A stretch of 64,000 bases of DNA from Palsa-504 sp963753195 (GCA_963753195.1 CAVWBH010000004.1:407364-471363); one strand, 5' to 3'. Positions 1 through 12,229 are shown, counted from the first letter of the stretch. Made by a program: numbers and translations. The notes: generated by a model from the sequence alone, not told the origin.

Positions 1-199
1 CTGGATCCTGCGGTTCTGGGCGCCCGGCGGGTACAGCCCGGACCGGCTGCTCGACCGGGCCGCCGCGGCCCTGACCGCGCCCGGCTCGGGCGTGGCCGGA
101 CTGCACCTGTTCACCCTCAACCAGCTGCAGCAGGCCGAGCAATGGCGCCGGGCCGCGCTGCGGCGCACCGGATCCGACACGACACTCCTGGCGGGATAA
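1..199 (+). CDS. Methylenetetrahydrofolate reductase-like protein, C-terminal end (partial)
   Basis: Only the last 65 codons lie in the window (frame starting at base 2, stop TAA at 197-199). The peptide reads WILRFWAPGGYSPDRLL... and contains GLHLFTLNQLQQAEQWRR near its end. That resembles the C-terminus of MetF-type 5,10-methylenetetrahydrofolate reductases, where an HxFTxN segment forms part of the TIM barrel. The stop lies 5 bases before the dehydrogenase start, so the two are probably cotranscribed. Next to a folate-dependent demethylating dehydrogenase, a reductase of this kind would handle the methylene-folate produced. The family call rests on a short fragment. Confidence 0.6.
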   Translation, partial: WILRFWAPGGYSPDRLLDRAAAALTAPGSGVAGLHLFTLNQLQQAEQWRRAALRRTGSDTTLLAG

Positions 200-204
200 C
201 CCTC

Positions 205-2727
205 ATGACTGACTTCGCAGCCCGGGCCGGCGCCGATGCCAGTGCCGTCATCATCGGCGCGGGCATCGTCGGCAACAGCCTGGCTCATCACCTGGCCCGG
301 CTCGGCTGGCGGGATCTCGTCCTGGTGGACAAGGGCCCGATGCCGAACCCGGGCGGCTCCACCGGCCACGCCTCCAACTTCATCTTCCCGATCGAGTACG
401 CCAAGATGATGTTCGAGCTGACCGCGGACAGCACCGCCCAGTACCAGGACCTGGGCGTGTTCACCCGAAGCGGCGGGATCGAGGTGGCGCGCACCGCCGA
501 GCGGATGACCGAGCTGCGCCGCCGCTGCTCCCAGGCCAAGTCCTGGGGCATCCCGGCCGAAGTGATCTCGCCCGCCGAGGTGGGCAAGCTGGTGCCCTAC
601 CTGGACGAGTCGGTCATCCTGGGCGGCGCCTACTTCCCCACCGTGGGCGTGGTCGACTCGCTGCGGGCGGGCACGCTGATGCGGGAGGAAGCGCAGCGGT
701 CCGGCGCGCTGACCGTGCTGGCCGGCACCGAGGTGCTCGGCATCACGGTGGACGGCGGCCAGGTCCGGTCGGTGACCACCAGCCAGGGCGAGATCGCCAC
801 CGGCCACGTGGTGATCTGCGGCGGGGTGTGGTCGCCGCGGATCGCCCGGATGGCCGGCGTCCGGCTGGCGCTGACCCCGGTCGTGCACCAGATGATCAGC
901 GTCGGCCCGATCGCGCTGTTCGCCGACACGCCCGGGGAGATCTCCTATCCGATCGTCCGCGACGTGGACACCAACATGTACGAGCGCCAGCACGGCGGCG
1001 ATATGGAGGTCGGCTCGTACGCGCACCGCCCGATCATCGTCGCGCCGGACGAGATTCCCTCCATCGAGGCGGCGGTGCTGTCCCCGACCGAGATGCCGTT
1101 CACCCAGGAGGACTTCGACCCGCAGCTGGCCCACGCGCTCGAGCTGATGCCCGACCTGCTCGGCGACGAGCGGGCCGGCATCAGGTACGCGATCAACGGG
1201 CTCATCTCCATGACCCCGGACGGGCACCCGCTGCTGGGCGAGCTGCCCGAGGTCCGGGGGCTGTGGTCGGCGGCGGCCAGCTGGATCAAGGAAGGCCCCG
1301 GCTGCGGCCGCGCGGTGGCCGAGCTCATGTCCGGCCTGGTCCCCACCGTCGACGTGCACGAGGCCGACGCCGCCCGGTTCTACCCGCACCAGCGCACTGT
1401 GGCCCACGTCCGGGCCCGCGCCCGGGAGAGCTTCAACAAGATGTACGGAATCGTGCACCCGGCCGAGCAGTGGGAATCGGGGCGGCCGGTCCGCCTCAGC
1501 CCGCTTTATGAGCGGGAACGCTCGCTCGGAGCGGTTTTCTACGAGACCGCGGGCTGGGAACGGCCGTTCTGGTACGGGTGTAACGCCGATCTGCTGGAGC
1601 GGTACGCGGGCCGGCTGATGGAACGCCCGGCGGAATGGGAATCGCGCTGGTGGTCGCCCGTCATCAACGCCGAGCACCTGGCCATGCGGGAGTCCTGCGG
1701 GCTGGTCGACCTGTCCGCCTTCGCCGTGTTCGAGGTGTGCGGCCCGAGCGCGCTCGACGCGGTGCAGAACCTGTCGGTCGCGCAGCTGGACGTGCCGGCC
1801 GGGCGGGTGGTGTACACGTCGTGGCTGAACCCCGACGGCGGGTTCCGGGCCGACCTGACCGTGATGCGGCTCGGCCCGGACCGCTTCCGGGTGGTGACCG
1901 GCGGCGCGACCGGCATGTCCGACGCCAGCTGGATCGCCGGTCACCTGCCCGCCGGGGCGTTCCTCGCGGACCTCACCTCGGCGTGGACGACCATCGGGCT
2001 GTGGGGCCCGCGGGCCCGGGACGTGCTCGCCTCGGTGACCGCCGACGACGTGTCGGACCAGGGGTTCGGATTCGGCACCTGCCGGGAGATCGAGGCCGGC
2101 GGCATCGTCGTGCTCGCGTCGCGGATCTCCTACGTCGGCGAGCTCGGCTGGGAGCTGCACGCGCCGGCCGAGCAGGGCGCCCGGCTGTGGGACACGCTGT
2201 GGGCCGCTGGCCGGCCGTACGGGCTGGTCCCGGCCGGCATCGGCGTGTACGGGACCACCGGGCGGCTGGAAAAGGGGTACCGCTCGTTCGGCGCCGAGCT
2301 CACCGCGGACTACACACTGGTCGAAGCGGGCATGACCCGGCCCAAGGTCAAGGCGCAGCCGTTCGTAGGCAAGGACGCGTACCTGCGGCAGCGGGCCGAG
2401 GCCCCCTGCGCGGTGCTGTGCACGCTCACCGTGGACGCCCACGACTCGGCCGACGGAACGCCGCGGTACATGCTGGGCGGCGAGCCGGTGCTGTCCCCGG
2501 CCGGGGAGCGGCTGGTGGACGCGAAGGGGCGGCCGTCGTACGTGACCAGCGCGGGCTCGGGCCCGTCGGTGGGCAAGCACCTGCTGATGGCCTACCTGCC
2601 CGCGGCGAACGCGGTCGAGGGAGCCTCGCTGCTGGTGGAATACATGGGCGAGCCGTATCCGGTCACGGTGGCCCGGGCCAGCGCTACGCCGCTGTTCGAC
2701 CCGTCGAACTCGCGGATCAGGAGCTAG
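205..2727 (+). CDS. Dimethylglycine/sarcosine dehydrogenase-type FAD enzyme with GcvT domain
   Basis: An 840-residue two-part enzyme. The N-terminal half is a DAO-type FAD oxidoreductase, with the Rossmann motif GAGIVG at residues 18-23 and a GHASNF segment after it. The centre resembles the FAO_M linker. The C-terminal half is a glycine-cleavage T-like folate-binding domain (ELGWELHAP, then RLEKGYRSFGAEL). Enzymes of this build oxidise N-methyl groups of dimethylglycine or sarcosine, pass the one-carbon unit to tetrahydrofolate and send electrons to an electron-transfer flavoprotein. The neighbours fit: a MetF-like gene ends 5 bases upstream and etfB begins 5 bases downstream. I chose ATG 205 because it directly precedes the Rossmann fold; an upstream in-frame ATG at 142 overlaps the previous gene. 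The exact substrate cannot be read from sequence. Confidence 0.85.
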   Translation: MTDFAARAGADASAVIIGAGIVGNSLAHHLARLGWRDLVLVDKGPMPNPGGSTGHASNFIFPIEYAKMMFELTADSTAQYQDLGVFTRSGGIEVARTAERMTELRRRCSQAKSWGIPAEVISPAEVGKLVPYLDESVILGGAYFPTVGVVDSLRAGTLMREEAQRSGALTVLAGTEVLGITVDGGQVRSVTTSQGEIATGHVVICGGVWSPRIARMAGVRLALTPVVHQMISVGPIALFADTPGEISYPIVRDVDTNMYERQHGGDMEVGSYAHRPIIVAPDEIPSIEAAVLSPTEMPFTQEDFDPQLAHALELMPDLLGDERAGIRYAINGLISMTPDGHPLLGELPEVRGLWSAAASWIKEGPGCGRAVAELMSGLVPTVDVHEADAARFYPHQRTVAHVRARARESFNKMYGIVHPAEQWESGRPVRLSPLYERERSLGAVFYETAGWERPFWYGCNADLLERYAGRLMERPAEWESRWWSPVINAEHLAMRESCGLVDLSAFAVFEVCGPSALDAVQNLSVAQLDVPAGRVVYTSWLNPDGGFRADLTVMRLGPDRFRVVTGGATGMSDASWIAGHLPAGAFLADLTSAWTTIGLWGPRARDVLASVTADDVSDQGFGFGTCREIEAGGIVVLASRISYVGELGWELHAPAEQGARLWDTLWAAGRPYGLVPAGIGVYGTTGRLEKGYRSFGAELTADYTLVEAGMTRPKVKAQPFVGKDAYLRQRAEAPCAVLCTLTVDAHDSADGTPRYMLGGEPVLSPAGERLVDAKGRPSYVTSAGSGPSVGKHLLMAYLPAANAVEGASLLVEYMGEPYPVTVARASATPLFDPSNSRIRS

Positions 2728-2732
2728 CGGTC

Positions 2733-3485
2733 GTGGAGATTCTCGTCTGCGTCAAGCGGGTGCCCACCGTGGGCGGCATGATCACGGTGACCCCGGACGG
2801 GCAGGAGGTCGACACCCGGATGTCGGGGTTCTCGATCAGCCCGCACGAGGAGTGCGCGGTCGAGGAAGCGGTGCAGATCACCGAGCGCCTCGGCGGCGGG
2901 GTCTCGGTGCTGACCCTGGGACCCGAGGCCGCGGTCGAGCAGCTCCGGGACGCCATGGCCCTGGGCGCCAGCCGCGCGGTGCTGCTGGTGACCGACGGCC
3001 GGGAGTTCAGCCCGGCCGCGACCGCGGCCGCCATCGCCGCCGAGGTCCGGGCCCACCCGCAGGACCTGGTGCTGCTGGGCAACGAGGCGGCCGACACCGG
3101 GGACTACCAGGTCGGCATCCGGCTCGCGTACGAGCTCGGCTGGCCGGTCGCCACCGGGATCAAGGACCTGTCGGTGTCCGGTGACGGCGTGGTCGCCCGC
3201 CGCGAGTACCGCGGCGTCCAGGAGGCCTACTCCCTTCCCCTGCCCGCCGTGATCACGGTCAAGGAGGGCATCAACCTGCCCCGGTACCCGTCGCTGCGCG
3301 GGCGGCTGCGGGCCAGGAGCGCCGCCGTCGAGCGGTCCGTCCCGGCCTGGGCGGCGGACGGGCTGCACAAGGAGGTGCTCCTGGTGCCGGACTCCGGACA
3401 GCATCAGGCCGCCGTGCTGGGCCACGGGATCGACGCGGTACCGGAGCTGGTCCGCGTCCTGGACGAGCTGGGGGTGCTGCCGTGA
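2733..3485 (+). CDS. etfB: Electron transfer flavoprotein beta subunit
   Basis: A 250-residue EtfB. It starts VEILVCVKRVPTVGG, has the ISPHEECAVEEAVQ segment and the AMP-binding-type stretch LLGNEAADTGDYQVG, and ends with the long C-terminal arm typical of the subunit. With EtfA it forms a soluble FAD/AMP heterodimer that accepts electrons from flavin dehydrogenases and passes them to the quinone pool through an ETF:quinone oxidoreductase, which is not in this window. The GTG start at 2733 follows an AGGAGC ribosome-binding site, 5 bases after the dehydrogenase stop. The stop overlaps the etfA start by 4 bases, so translation is coupled. The placement implies an ETF dedicated to the upstream dehydrogenase. 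Confidence 0.93.
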   Translation: MEILVCVKRVPTVGGMITVTPDGQEVDTRMSGFSISPHEECAVEEAVQITERLGGGVSVLTLGPEAAVEQLRDAMALGASRAVLLVTDGREFSPAATAAAIAAEVRAHPQDLVLLGNEAADTGDYQVGIRLAYELGWPVATGIKDLSVSGDGVVARREYRGVQEAYSLPLPAVITVKEGINLPRYPSLRGRLRARSAAVERSVPAWAADGLHKEVLLVPDSGQHQAAVLGHGIDAVPELVRVLDELGVLP

Positions 3486-4444
3486 GCGTGCTCGTCCTGG
3501 TCGAACTCGACGGCCAGGCCCCGGCCGAGGCCTCGCTGCGGGCGCTGACCCTGGCCCGGACCCTGGGCGACACTTCTGTCCGGACAGTTGTGTTCACCGA
3601 CCTGGGCGAGCTGCGGGGCGCCGGCCTGGCTGAGTACGGCGCCAGCGACGTGTACGTGATCGAGCCCGCCGTGCTGGACGGGTACGCGCCGCAGGCCTGG
3701 GCCCGGGTGCTGGCCGGGCTGGCCGGCCAGACCGGCGCGACGGCGGTGCTGGCGGCCGGGACCGACCGGGGCAACGAGGTGCTGGCCCACCTGGGCGCCA
3801 TCACCGGCCTGCCGATGGCCGCGAACTGCACGGTCGTGACCCCGGACGGCGGCCAGACGCACCGCCTCGTGCGGCACCGCTGGGCCGGGCTGCTGCTGGA
3901 ACAGGCGGTCATGCAGGCCCCGGTCGCGCTGTTCACCGTGGTCACCGAGGCCGTGTCGCCGGTGGCCGCCGAAACGCCCTCGGCCCTCCAGGTGCACCGG
4001 CACGAGCCCGAGCTGGACCCGGGCGACCTGCGGGTGCGTGCGGCGGAGTCGCCGGCCGGCGCAGGCGGCGCGTCCCTGGCCACCGCGCGCGTCGTGGTCG
4101 GCGGCGGCCGCGGCGTCGGCGGGCCGGACGGCTTCGCGCCGCTCGAGGAGCTGGCCGGGCTGCTCGGCGGAGTGCTCGGCGTGTCCCGCGTGGTCACCTC
4201 CGAGGGCTGGCGGCCGCACCGGCAGCAGGTCGGCCAGACCGGCACCAAGATCACCCCCGAGCTGTACCTGGCCTGCGGCATCAGCGGCGCCATCCAGCAC
4301 ATCGCCGGCTGCGCCGGGGCCAAGCACATCATCGCGATCAACACCGACCCCGGCGCCCCGATCCTCGCCCACGCCGACTACGCCGTCATCGGCGACCTGC
4401 ACCAGGTGGTGCCCGCCCTCATCGCCGCCCTCCGCGCCCGCTGA
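3482..4444 (+). CDS. etfA: Electron transfer flavoprotein alpha subunit
   Basis: A 320-residue EtfA. The N-terminal domain (SVLVLVELDG...) is followed by the conserved FAD-binding C-terminal domain: RVVVGGGRGVGG, then VTSEGWRPHRQQVGQTG, ITPELYLACGISGAIQH and a final INTDPGAPILAHADYAVIGDLHQVVPALIAAL. These are the diagnostic motifs that hold FAD. GTG 3482 overlaps the etfB stop (GTGA). It is the last gene of the MetF-like/dehydrogenase/etfBA operon; 116 bases separate it from glgX. Confidence 0.95.
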   Translation: MSVLVLVELDGQAPAEASLRALTLARTLGDTSVRTVVFTDLGELRGAGLAEYGASDVYVIEPAVLDGYAPQAWARVLAGLAGQTGATAVLAAGTDRGNEVLAHLGAITGLPMAANCTVVTPDGGQTHRLVRHRWAGLLLEQAVMQAPVALFTVVTEAVSPVAAETPSALQVHRHEPELDPGDLRVRAAESPAGAGGASLATARVVVGGGRGVGGPDGFAPLEELAGLLGGVLGVSRVVTSEGWRPHRQQVGQTGTKITPELYLACGISGAIQHIAGCAGAKHIIAINTDPGAPILAHADYAVIGDLHQVVPALIAALRAR

Positions 4445-4560
4445 GCCGCGCGCTCACGGCGTCTCCCCGGGCAGGCACGGGGACGCAGCGCGGAATGGTC
4501 CCGTGTGATCGCCGCGGGATGGGAAAGTGTTAAGGACGAAACGCACGTTCATCACGAGGA

Positions 4561-6691
<2,131 letters not shown>

Positions 6692-6699
<8 letters not shown>

Positions 6700-9220
6700 G
6701 CGGGCCGGCTGGGATGGGCCGAACCCGTGGGCGCCGGTGTCCACCTACCGGCTGCAGCTGCGCGCGGGTTTCGGCTTCGCCGAGGCCGGCGAACTGGCGG
6801 ATTACCTCGCCGACCTGGGCGTGACCCACGTCTACCTGTCGCCGATCCTGCAGGCCAACCCGGGCTCCCCGCATGGCTACGACGTGGTGGACCACTCGCG
6901 TATCTCAGCCGACCTGGGCGGGGAAGACGCTTTCCGCGCGATGGCCGAGCGGTTCCACCGCCACCGCCTGGGGATCGTGCTCGACATCGTGCCCAACCAC
7001 ATGGCCAGGCCCACGCCGGAATCCCTCAACCAGCAGCTGTGGTCGGTGCTGTTCCAGGGCCGCGCCTCGCCGTTCGCGCACTGGTTCGACGTCGACTGGG
7101 ACGCCGAGGACGGCAAGCTGCTGATGCCGATCCTGGCCGGGCCGCTGGAGAAGTGCCTGGACGACGTCATCATCGACACGGCGCCGGAGAACCTGGGCCA
7201 CGCCGAGCACCGCGGTCCGGTGCTGCGCTACTTCGATCACGTGCTGCCGCTCCGGGACGGCGTCGCGGACCTGCCGCTGAGCCTCCTGCTGGCCGAGCAG
7301 CACTACCGGCTGGCCGACTGGCACGAGGCGGCCACCCAGCTCAACTGGCGCCGGTTCTTCGACATCGACACGCTGATCGCGATCCGGACCGAGGACCCCG
7401 ACGTCTTCGAGGCCACCCACCAGGTGCCGCTGCGCCTGCTCAGGGAAGGGCTGATCGACGGGCTGCGGGTCGATCACCCCGACGGCCTGGCCGACCCGGA
7501 AGGATACCTGCGACGGCTGGCGACGGCCACCGGCGGGGCCTGGGTGGTGGTGGAGAAGATCCTGGCCCGCGGGGAGGAGCTGCCCGCCTGGGACTGCGCG
7601 GGCACCACCGGCTACGACACGCTCGCCCTGGTCGACGGGCTGTTCCTCGACCCGGCGGGCGAGCAGCCGCTCACCGAGGCCTATGTCCGCTTCACCGGCG
7701 GGAAGCCCCGCTTCGCCGAGGTGGCCCGGGACGCCAAGCGGGGCATCGCCGACGCCACGTTCACCGCCGAACTGTCCAGGCTGACCCGGCTGTTCGCCCG
7801 CGCGGACTTCCCCGCCCTGGCCGGCGTGGGCGAGGCCGACCTGCACGACGTGCTGGTCGAGCTGCTGGCCGCGTTCGGCGTGTACCGGGCGTACGTGACG
7901 CCGGGCGAGCCGCCGCCTGAGTTCTCCGCCTCCGTCCTGCGGGCCGCCGCGGCCTGCGCCCGCGACGAGCTCGACCCCAGGCTGCATCCGGCCCTGGACG
8001 CGGTGTGCGATGCGGTGCTCGGCTTGGGCGGCGCGACCGGCGACGCGGCGCAGCAGGCCGCCCGCGACGAGGTGGTCGTGCGGTTCGGCCAGACCACCGG
8101 CCCGGTGCTGGCCAAGGGGGTCGAGGACACCGCCTTTTACCGGTGGCCGCGGCTGGCCTGCCTGAACGAGGTGGGCGGCGACCCTGACCTGTTCGGCGTC
8201 AGCCCAGCGGAATTCCACGCCGCCGCCGGCCGGCTGGCCGCCCGCTGGCCGGCCACCATGACCACCTTGTCGACGCACGACACCAAGCGCCAGGAGGACG
8301 TCCGGGCCCGCCTGGCCGTGCTCGCCGAAGGGCCCGAGGACTGGGCCCACAAGGTCGCCGAGTGGCACGGCCTGGCCATCTGGCTCACCGATGGCGCGGC
8401 GGCCCAGGCCACCGAGCGGGCGCCGGAGCCCGACCTGGAGTACCTGCTGTGGCAGACCCTGGCCGGCGCCTGGCTGCTGGGCGAGGAACGCCTGCGCTCC
8501 TACCTCGGCAAGGCCATGCACGAGGCCAAGACGCGGACCTCGTGGACGGTGCGTGACCCGGGATACGAGGAGGCGGTGCTCGGGCTGGCCGACGCCGTGC
8601 TCGCCGACCCCGAGCTGGTGGCCGGCCTCGCCGAGTTCGTGGCCAGGATCGCGCCGGACGCCCGGGTGAACTCGCTCGGCGCCAAGCTCGTCCAGCTCAC
8701 CATGCCCGGGGTGCCCGACGTCTACCAGGGCTGCGAGCTTACGGCCCGGTCGCTGGTGGACCCGGACAACCGCCGGCCGGTCGACTACCAGCGCCGCAGG
8801 CGGCTCCTGGCCGCGGTGCAAGCGGGTCAGGAGGTGGTGGGCCTGGACGCGGAGAAGCTGCTGCTCACCACCCGGGCGCTGCAGCTGCGGCGCGATCACC
8901 CCGACTGGTTCGCCGGCAGCTACACGCCGCTGGCCTGCGAAGGCCCGGCCGCCGAGCACGCGGTCGCGTTCCAGCGCGGCGAGCACGCGGTCACCGTCGT
9001 CACCCGGCTGCCCGGCAGCCTGCGGCGGCGCGGCGGCTGGGCCGACACCGTCCTGCCGCTGCCCGAGCTGCACTGGCGGGACGTCCTGACCGGGGTCAGG
9101 CACGCCGGCCTGCGGCCGTTGCTGTCCGAGCTGACCCGCCGGCTCCCGGTCGCGCTGCTGATCCCGGAGGAGATCTACCAGGCCGAGCAGGAGCGGCTCG
9201 CGGGCGAGAGCGCGCGATGA
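6692..9220 (+). CDS. treY: Maltooligosyl trehalose synthase TreY
   Basis: An 842-residue GH13 enzyme that isomerises the reducing-end alpha-1,4 bond of maltooligosaccharides to an alpha,alpha-1,1 bond, making maltooligosyltrehalose. Visible motifs are STYRLQLRAGFGF at the N-terminus, DIVPNHMA, the nucleophile segment GLRVDHPDGLADPEGYLRRL, the acid/base segment WVVVEKIL, and TLSTHDTKRQEDVRARL. GVPDVYQGCE and NRRPVDYQRR are typical of TreY rather than other amylases. GTG 6692 lies within the glgX end (8-base overlap) and the stop overlaps treZ (ATGA), so the three genes are translationally coupled. Confidence 0.95.
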
Positions 9221-10986
9221 CCACGTTCAGCGTCTGGGCCCCCGCCGCCACCCGGGCCGAGGCGGAGGTCGCCGGTCAGCGCTATCCGATGACCCGGGAC
9301 GCCGCGGGCTCGGCCGCGGGCTGGTGGAGCGCGGACGTGCCCGGCGTGGCCGCCGGAATCGACTACGGCTTCATGCTGGACGGCGGCGACCTGCTGCCCG
9401 ACCCCCGCTCCCCTCGGCAGCCGTTCGGCGTCAACGGGCCGAGCCGCACCTACGACCACTCGGCGTTCGCCTGGACCGATCGCCGCTGGCGCGGCGGCGC
9501 GCTGCACGGGTCGGTGATCTACGAGCTGCACGTCGGCACGTTCACCGCCGAGGGCACCTTCGACGCGGCCATCGGGCGGCTGGACCACCTGCGTCAGCTC
9601 GGCGTGCACACGGTGGAGCTGATGCCGGTCGCGGCGTTCCCCGGCCGGCACGGCTGGGGCTACGACGGGATCGGCCTGTGGGCGGTGCACGAGCCGTATG
9701 GCGGCCCGGACGGCCTGAAGCGTTTCGTGGACGCCTGCCACGAGCGCGGCCTGGCCGTCCTGCTCGACGTGGTGTACAACCACGTCGGCATCGGCAACCG
9801 GCTGGCCGACTTCGGGCCGTACTTCACCGAGGCGCACGTGACCCCGTGGGGCCCGGCGGTGAATCTGGACCAGCCCGGATCGGACGAGGTGCGCGCGTTC
9901 CTCATCGGCAACGCGCTGATGTGGCTGCGCGACTACCACCTGGACGGGCTGCGCCTGGACGCGGTGCACGCACTGGAAGACCACCGGGCGCTGAACTTCT
10001 CCGAAGAGCTCGCGGCCGAGGTCCAGGCCCTCGCCGCGCTGCTGAACCGGGAGCTGGTCCTGGTCGCCGAGTCCGACCTCAACGACCCCCGGCTGGTCAC
10101 CTCCCGCGAGGCGGGCGGCTACGGGCTGACCGCGCAGTGGAGCGATGACTTCCATCACGCCGTGCACGCCGCGGTGACCGGCGAGCGGCAGGGCTACTAC
10201 TGCGACTTCGGGTCCATGGCCGCGCTGGCCAAGACCTACACCAAGGTGTTCTTCCACGATGGCATCTGGTCCGCCTTCCGCGGCCGCACCCACGGGCGGC
10301 AGGTCGACGTGTTCCGCGTGCCCGCGCACCGGTTCCTCGGCTACCTGCAGGACCATGACCAGATCGGCAACCGGGCCACCGGCGACCGGATCGCCGCCTC
10401 GCTGCCGCCCGACCTGGTCAAGGTGGCGGCCGGCCTGGTGCTCACCGGGCCGTACACCCCGATGCTGTTCATGGGCGAGGAATGGGGCGCCGACACCCCG
10501 TGGCAGTACTTCACCGACCACATCGAGCCGTGGCTGGCCAAGGCCGTGGCCGAGGGACGCAAGGCCGAATTCGCCCAGCACGGCTGGGCCGCGGCCGATG
10601 TGCCCGATCCCCAGGACGAGGCCACCTTCCTGCGCTCCAAGCTCGACTGGGCCCAACTCGACCACGAGCCGTATGTCGGCATTCTGGCCTGGTACCGCGA
10701 GCTGATCGCGCTGCGCCGGGCCCGCCCCGAGCTGACCGATCCCCGGCTTGACCGGGTGAGCGCCGACTTCGACGAGGACGCCCGGTGGCTCCTGGCCCGG
10801 CGGGGACGGCTGCGCATCGCGGCGAACCTCGGCCCCGAGCCCGTCCACCTCGCGCTCGGGCCGCCCGGCACCGCGATTCTGGCCGCGTCCAGCCCGGGAA
10901 TCGCGATCCACCAGGACACGGTCGCCGTCCCCCCGGCCGCCTTCGCCGTCATCGAGACCGCGGGGCCAGGCCTGGCCTCAAGCTGA
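9217..10986 (+). CDS. treZ: Maltooligosyl trehalose trehalohydrolase TreZ
   Basis: A 589-residue GH13 enzyme that releases free trehalose from maltooligosyltrehalose, the partner step to TreY. Seen are an N-terminal early-set beta domain (FSVWAPAATRAEAEVAG), VIYELHVGTFTAEGTFDAA, LDVVYNHVG, the nucleophile segment GLRLDAVHAL, the acid/base segment LVAESDLNDPR, the HD motif QDHDQIGNRATGDR and FMGEEWGADTPWQYF. All are typical TreZ features. The ATG overlaps the treY stop by 4 bases. Its last 9 bases overlap the convergent FAD monooxygenase gene. Confidence 0.95.
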   Translation: MTTFSVWAPAATRAEAEVAGQRYPMTRDAAGSAAGWWSADVPGVAAGIDYGFMLDGGDLLPDPRSPRQPFGVNGPSRTYDHSAFAWTDRRWRGGALHGSVIYELHVGTFTAEGTFDAAIGRLDHLRQLGVHTVELMPVAAFPGRHGWGYDGIGLWAVHEPYGGPDGLKRFVDACHERGLAVLLDVVYNHVGIGNRLADFGPYFTEAHVTPWGPAVNLDQPGSDEVRAFLIGNALMWLRDYHLDGLRLDAVHALEDHRALNFSEELAAEVQALAALLNRELVLVAESDLNDPRLVTSREAGGYGLTAQWSDDFHHAVHAAVTGERQGYYCDFGSMAALAKTYTKVFFHDGIWSAFRGRTHGRQVDVFRVPAHRFLGYLQDHDQIGNRATGDRIAASLPPDLVKVAAGLVLTGPYTPMLFMGEEWGADTPWQYFTDHIEPWLAKAVAEGRKAEFAQHGWAAADVPDPQDEATFLRSKLDWAQLDHEPYVGILAWYRELIALRRARPELTDPRLDRVSADFDEDARWLLARRGRLRIAANLGPEPVHLALGPPGTAILAASSPGIAIHQDTVAVPPAAFAVIETAGPGLASS

Positions 10987-12189
10987 CTGCGCCCGGTAGG
11001 AGGGCAGCTTGATCGCGGTCGCGGTCCGGGCCGACAGGTACCGGACCAAGGGCTTGGCGGGCAGATAGCGCAGCACCCTGAACAGCCGGTCGCGCCGGCG
11101 GATCGCCTGCTCGGTCGCCGGGGCGAGGAAATCCCGGCCGCCGCGGGCCTGCTTCTGCCCCCGGGCCACGTACGGGCGCAACCGCTGCTCGTACCGGTCG
11201 AACGCGGCCCGGTAGTCACCGCGGGCCGCGGCCAGCTCGCCGGCCAGCACGTAGGCCGCGACCACCGCGGTGCCGGTGCCATTGCCGCCCGGGCCGGCCG
11301 CGTAGCCGGCGTCGCCGATGAGGGCCGCCCGCCCGGCCGACCAGCGGTCCAGGTGCACCTGGCTGACCGAATCGAAGTAGAAGTCGTCCGTCGCGGCCAT
11401 CTGGCCCAGCAGCACCGGCACATGCCAGCCCATGCCGGCACAGGCGCGGGCCACGATCTCCTGCTGCCGGCCGATGTCGCGATAGTCGTAGCGGAAGCCG
11501 GGCCCGTCCGGGGCGGCGAAGAAGAACTGCGCCACGGCCCTTCCGGTCTGCCGGGTGCTGAACACGGCGGCCGTCCGGCCCGGTTCGCTGTACAGCAGGC
11601 CCGAGTGATCCAGGCCGAAGGAGTCGGCCACGCTGAAGATGGATACGTACAGGCCGAGGTCATGCACCGAACCGGGCCGGTCGCCAAAGGCCAGCCGCCG
11701 CACGTTGGAGTGCAGCCCGTCGGCCCCGATGACCAGGTCGAACACGCGCGGAGCCGCATGGCAGAAGCTCACGCGCACGCCGTCGGCGCGCTGCTCCAGC
11801 CCGGTGATCGAGTCGCCGAACAGGTACTCGGTGCCGTCGCTGGTGGCCTGGTGGAGGATCCGGCCCAGGTCGCCGCGGAGGATCTCCACGTCGCCGGCGA
11901 AGATCTCGGCCGGCATCGCGGCCGCCGGCGTGCCGTCCGCGCGGACGTAGGTGGTCGCGGCCAGGTGGGTCTGCTGGGCCCTGATCTGGTCCAGGAGGCC
12001 CATTTTGGCCAGCACGGACAGGTGGGCGGCGCCGCGGAAGTCCACCGCGTAACCGCCACCGCGCAGCTGCGGCGAGCGCTCCACCACCGTCGGGGTGAAC
12101 CCGTAACGGCGCAGCCAGAAGGCCAGGGCAGGGCCGGCCACGCTCGCGCCGGAGATCAGGATGTTCGCGTAGTCCATGACCGGGATCAT
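10978..12189 (-). CDS. FAD-dependent aromatic-hydroxylase-type monooxygenase
   Basis: A 403-residue group A flavin monooxygenase (PHBH/TetX-like fold). The FAD motif near the N-terminus reads ILISGASVAGPALAFWLRRYG. The conserved GADGLHSNVRR follows mid-protein, and the second FAD motif is RAALIGDAGYAAGPGGNGTGTAVVAAYVLAGEL. Such enzymes use NAD(P)H and O2 to hydroxylate small aromatics, polyketides or antibiotics; the substrate is unknown. It may start at ATG 12189 or at ATG 12177 (MDYANILI); neither has a clear ribosome-binding site. It is divergent from a TetR-family regulator 61 bases away, with repeated operator-like sequence between, so it is probably the regulated target. Confidence 0.85.
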   Translation of the reverse strand: MIPVMDYANILISGASVAGPALAFWLRRYGFTPTVVERSPQLRGGGYAVDFRGAAHLSVLAKMGLLDQIRAQQTHLAATTYVRADGTPAAAMPAEIFAGDVEILRGDLGRILHQATSDGTEYLFGDSITGLEQRADGVRVSFCHAAPRVFDLVIGADGLHSNVRRLAFGDRPGSVHDLGLYVSIFSVADSFGLDHSGLLYSEPGRTAAVFSTRQTGRAVAQFFFAAPDGPGFRYDYRDIGRQQEIVARACAGMGWHVPVLLGQMAATDDFYFDSVSQVHLDRWSAGRAALIGDAGYAAGPGGNGTGTAVVAAYVLAGELAAARGDYRAAFDRYEQRLRPYVARGQKQARGGRDFLAPATEQAIRRRDRLFRVLRYLPAKPLVRYLSARTATAIKLPSYRAQSA

Positions 12190-12229
12190 ACATACGTATA
12201 AGACAGTCGTATAGTACGTCTGTATAGAT
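12190..12229. promoter_or_regulatory. Putative TetR operator between divergent genes
   Basis: An AT-rich patch (ACATACGTATAAGACAGTCG then TATAGTACGTCTGTATAGAT) stands out in GC-rich DNA. It contains the near-repeats GTCGTATAG and GTCTGTATAG, and GTATAAGAC as an imperfect inverted partner. It lies between the monooxygenase and the TetR gene and overlaps where both promoters must be. A TATGCT (12237-12242), 8 bases before GTG 12251, could be the -10 of a leaderless regulator transcript. Operator function is inferred from position and repeat structure. Confidence 0.55.

Noticed and set aside
1635..2732. Long Arg-rich upstream extension of the etfB frame
   Set aside because: Composition is that of an out-of-frame GC-rich shadow of the dehydrogenase gene; EtfB homology begins exactly at GTG 2733.
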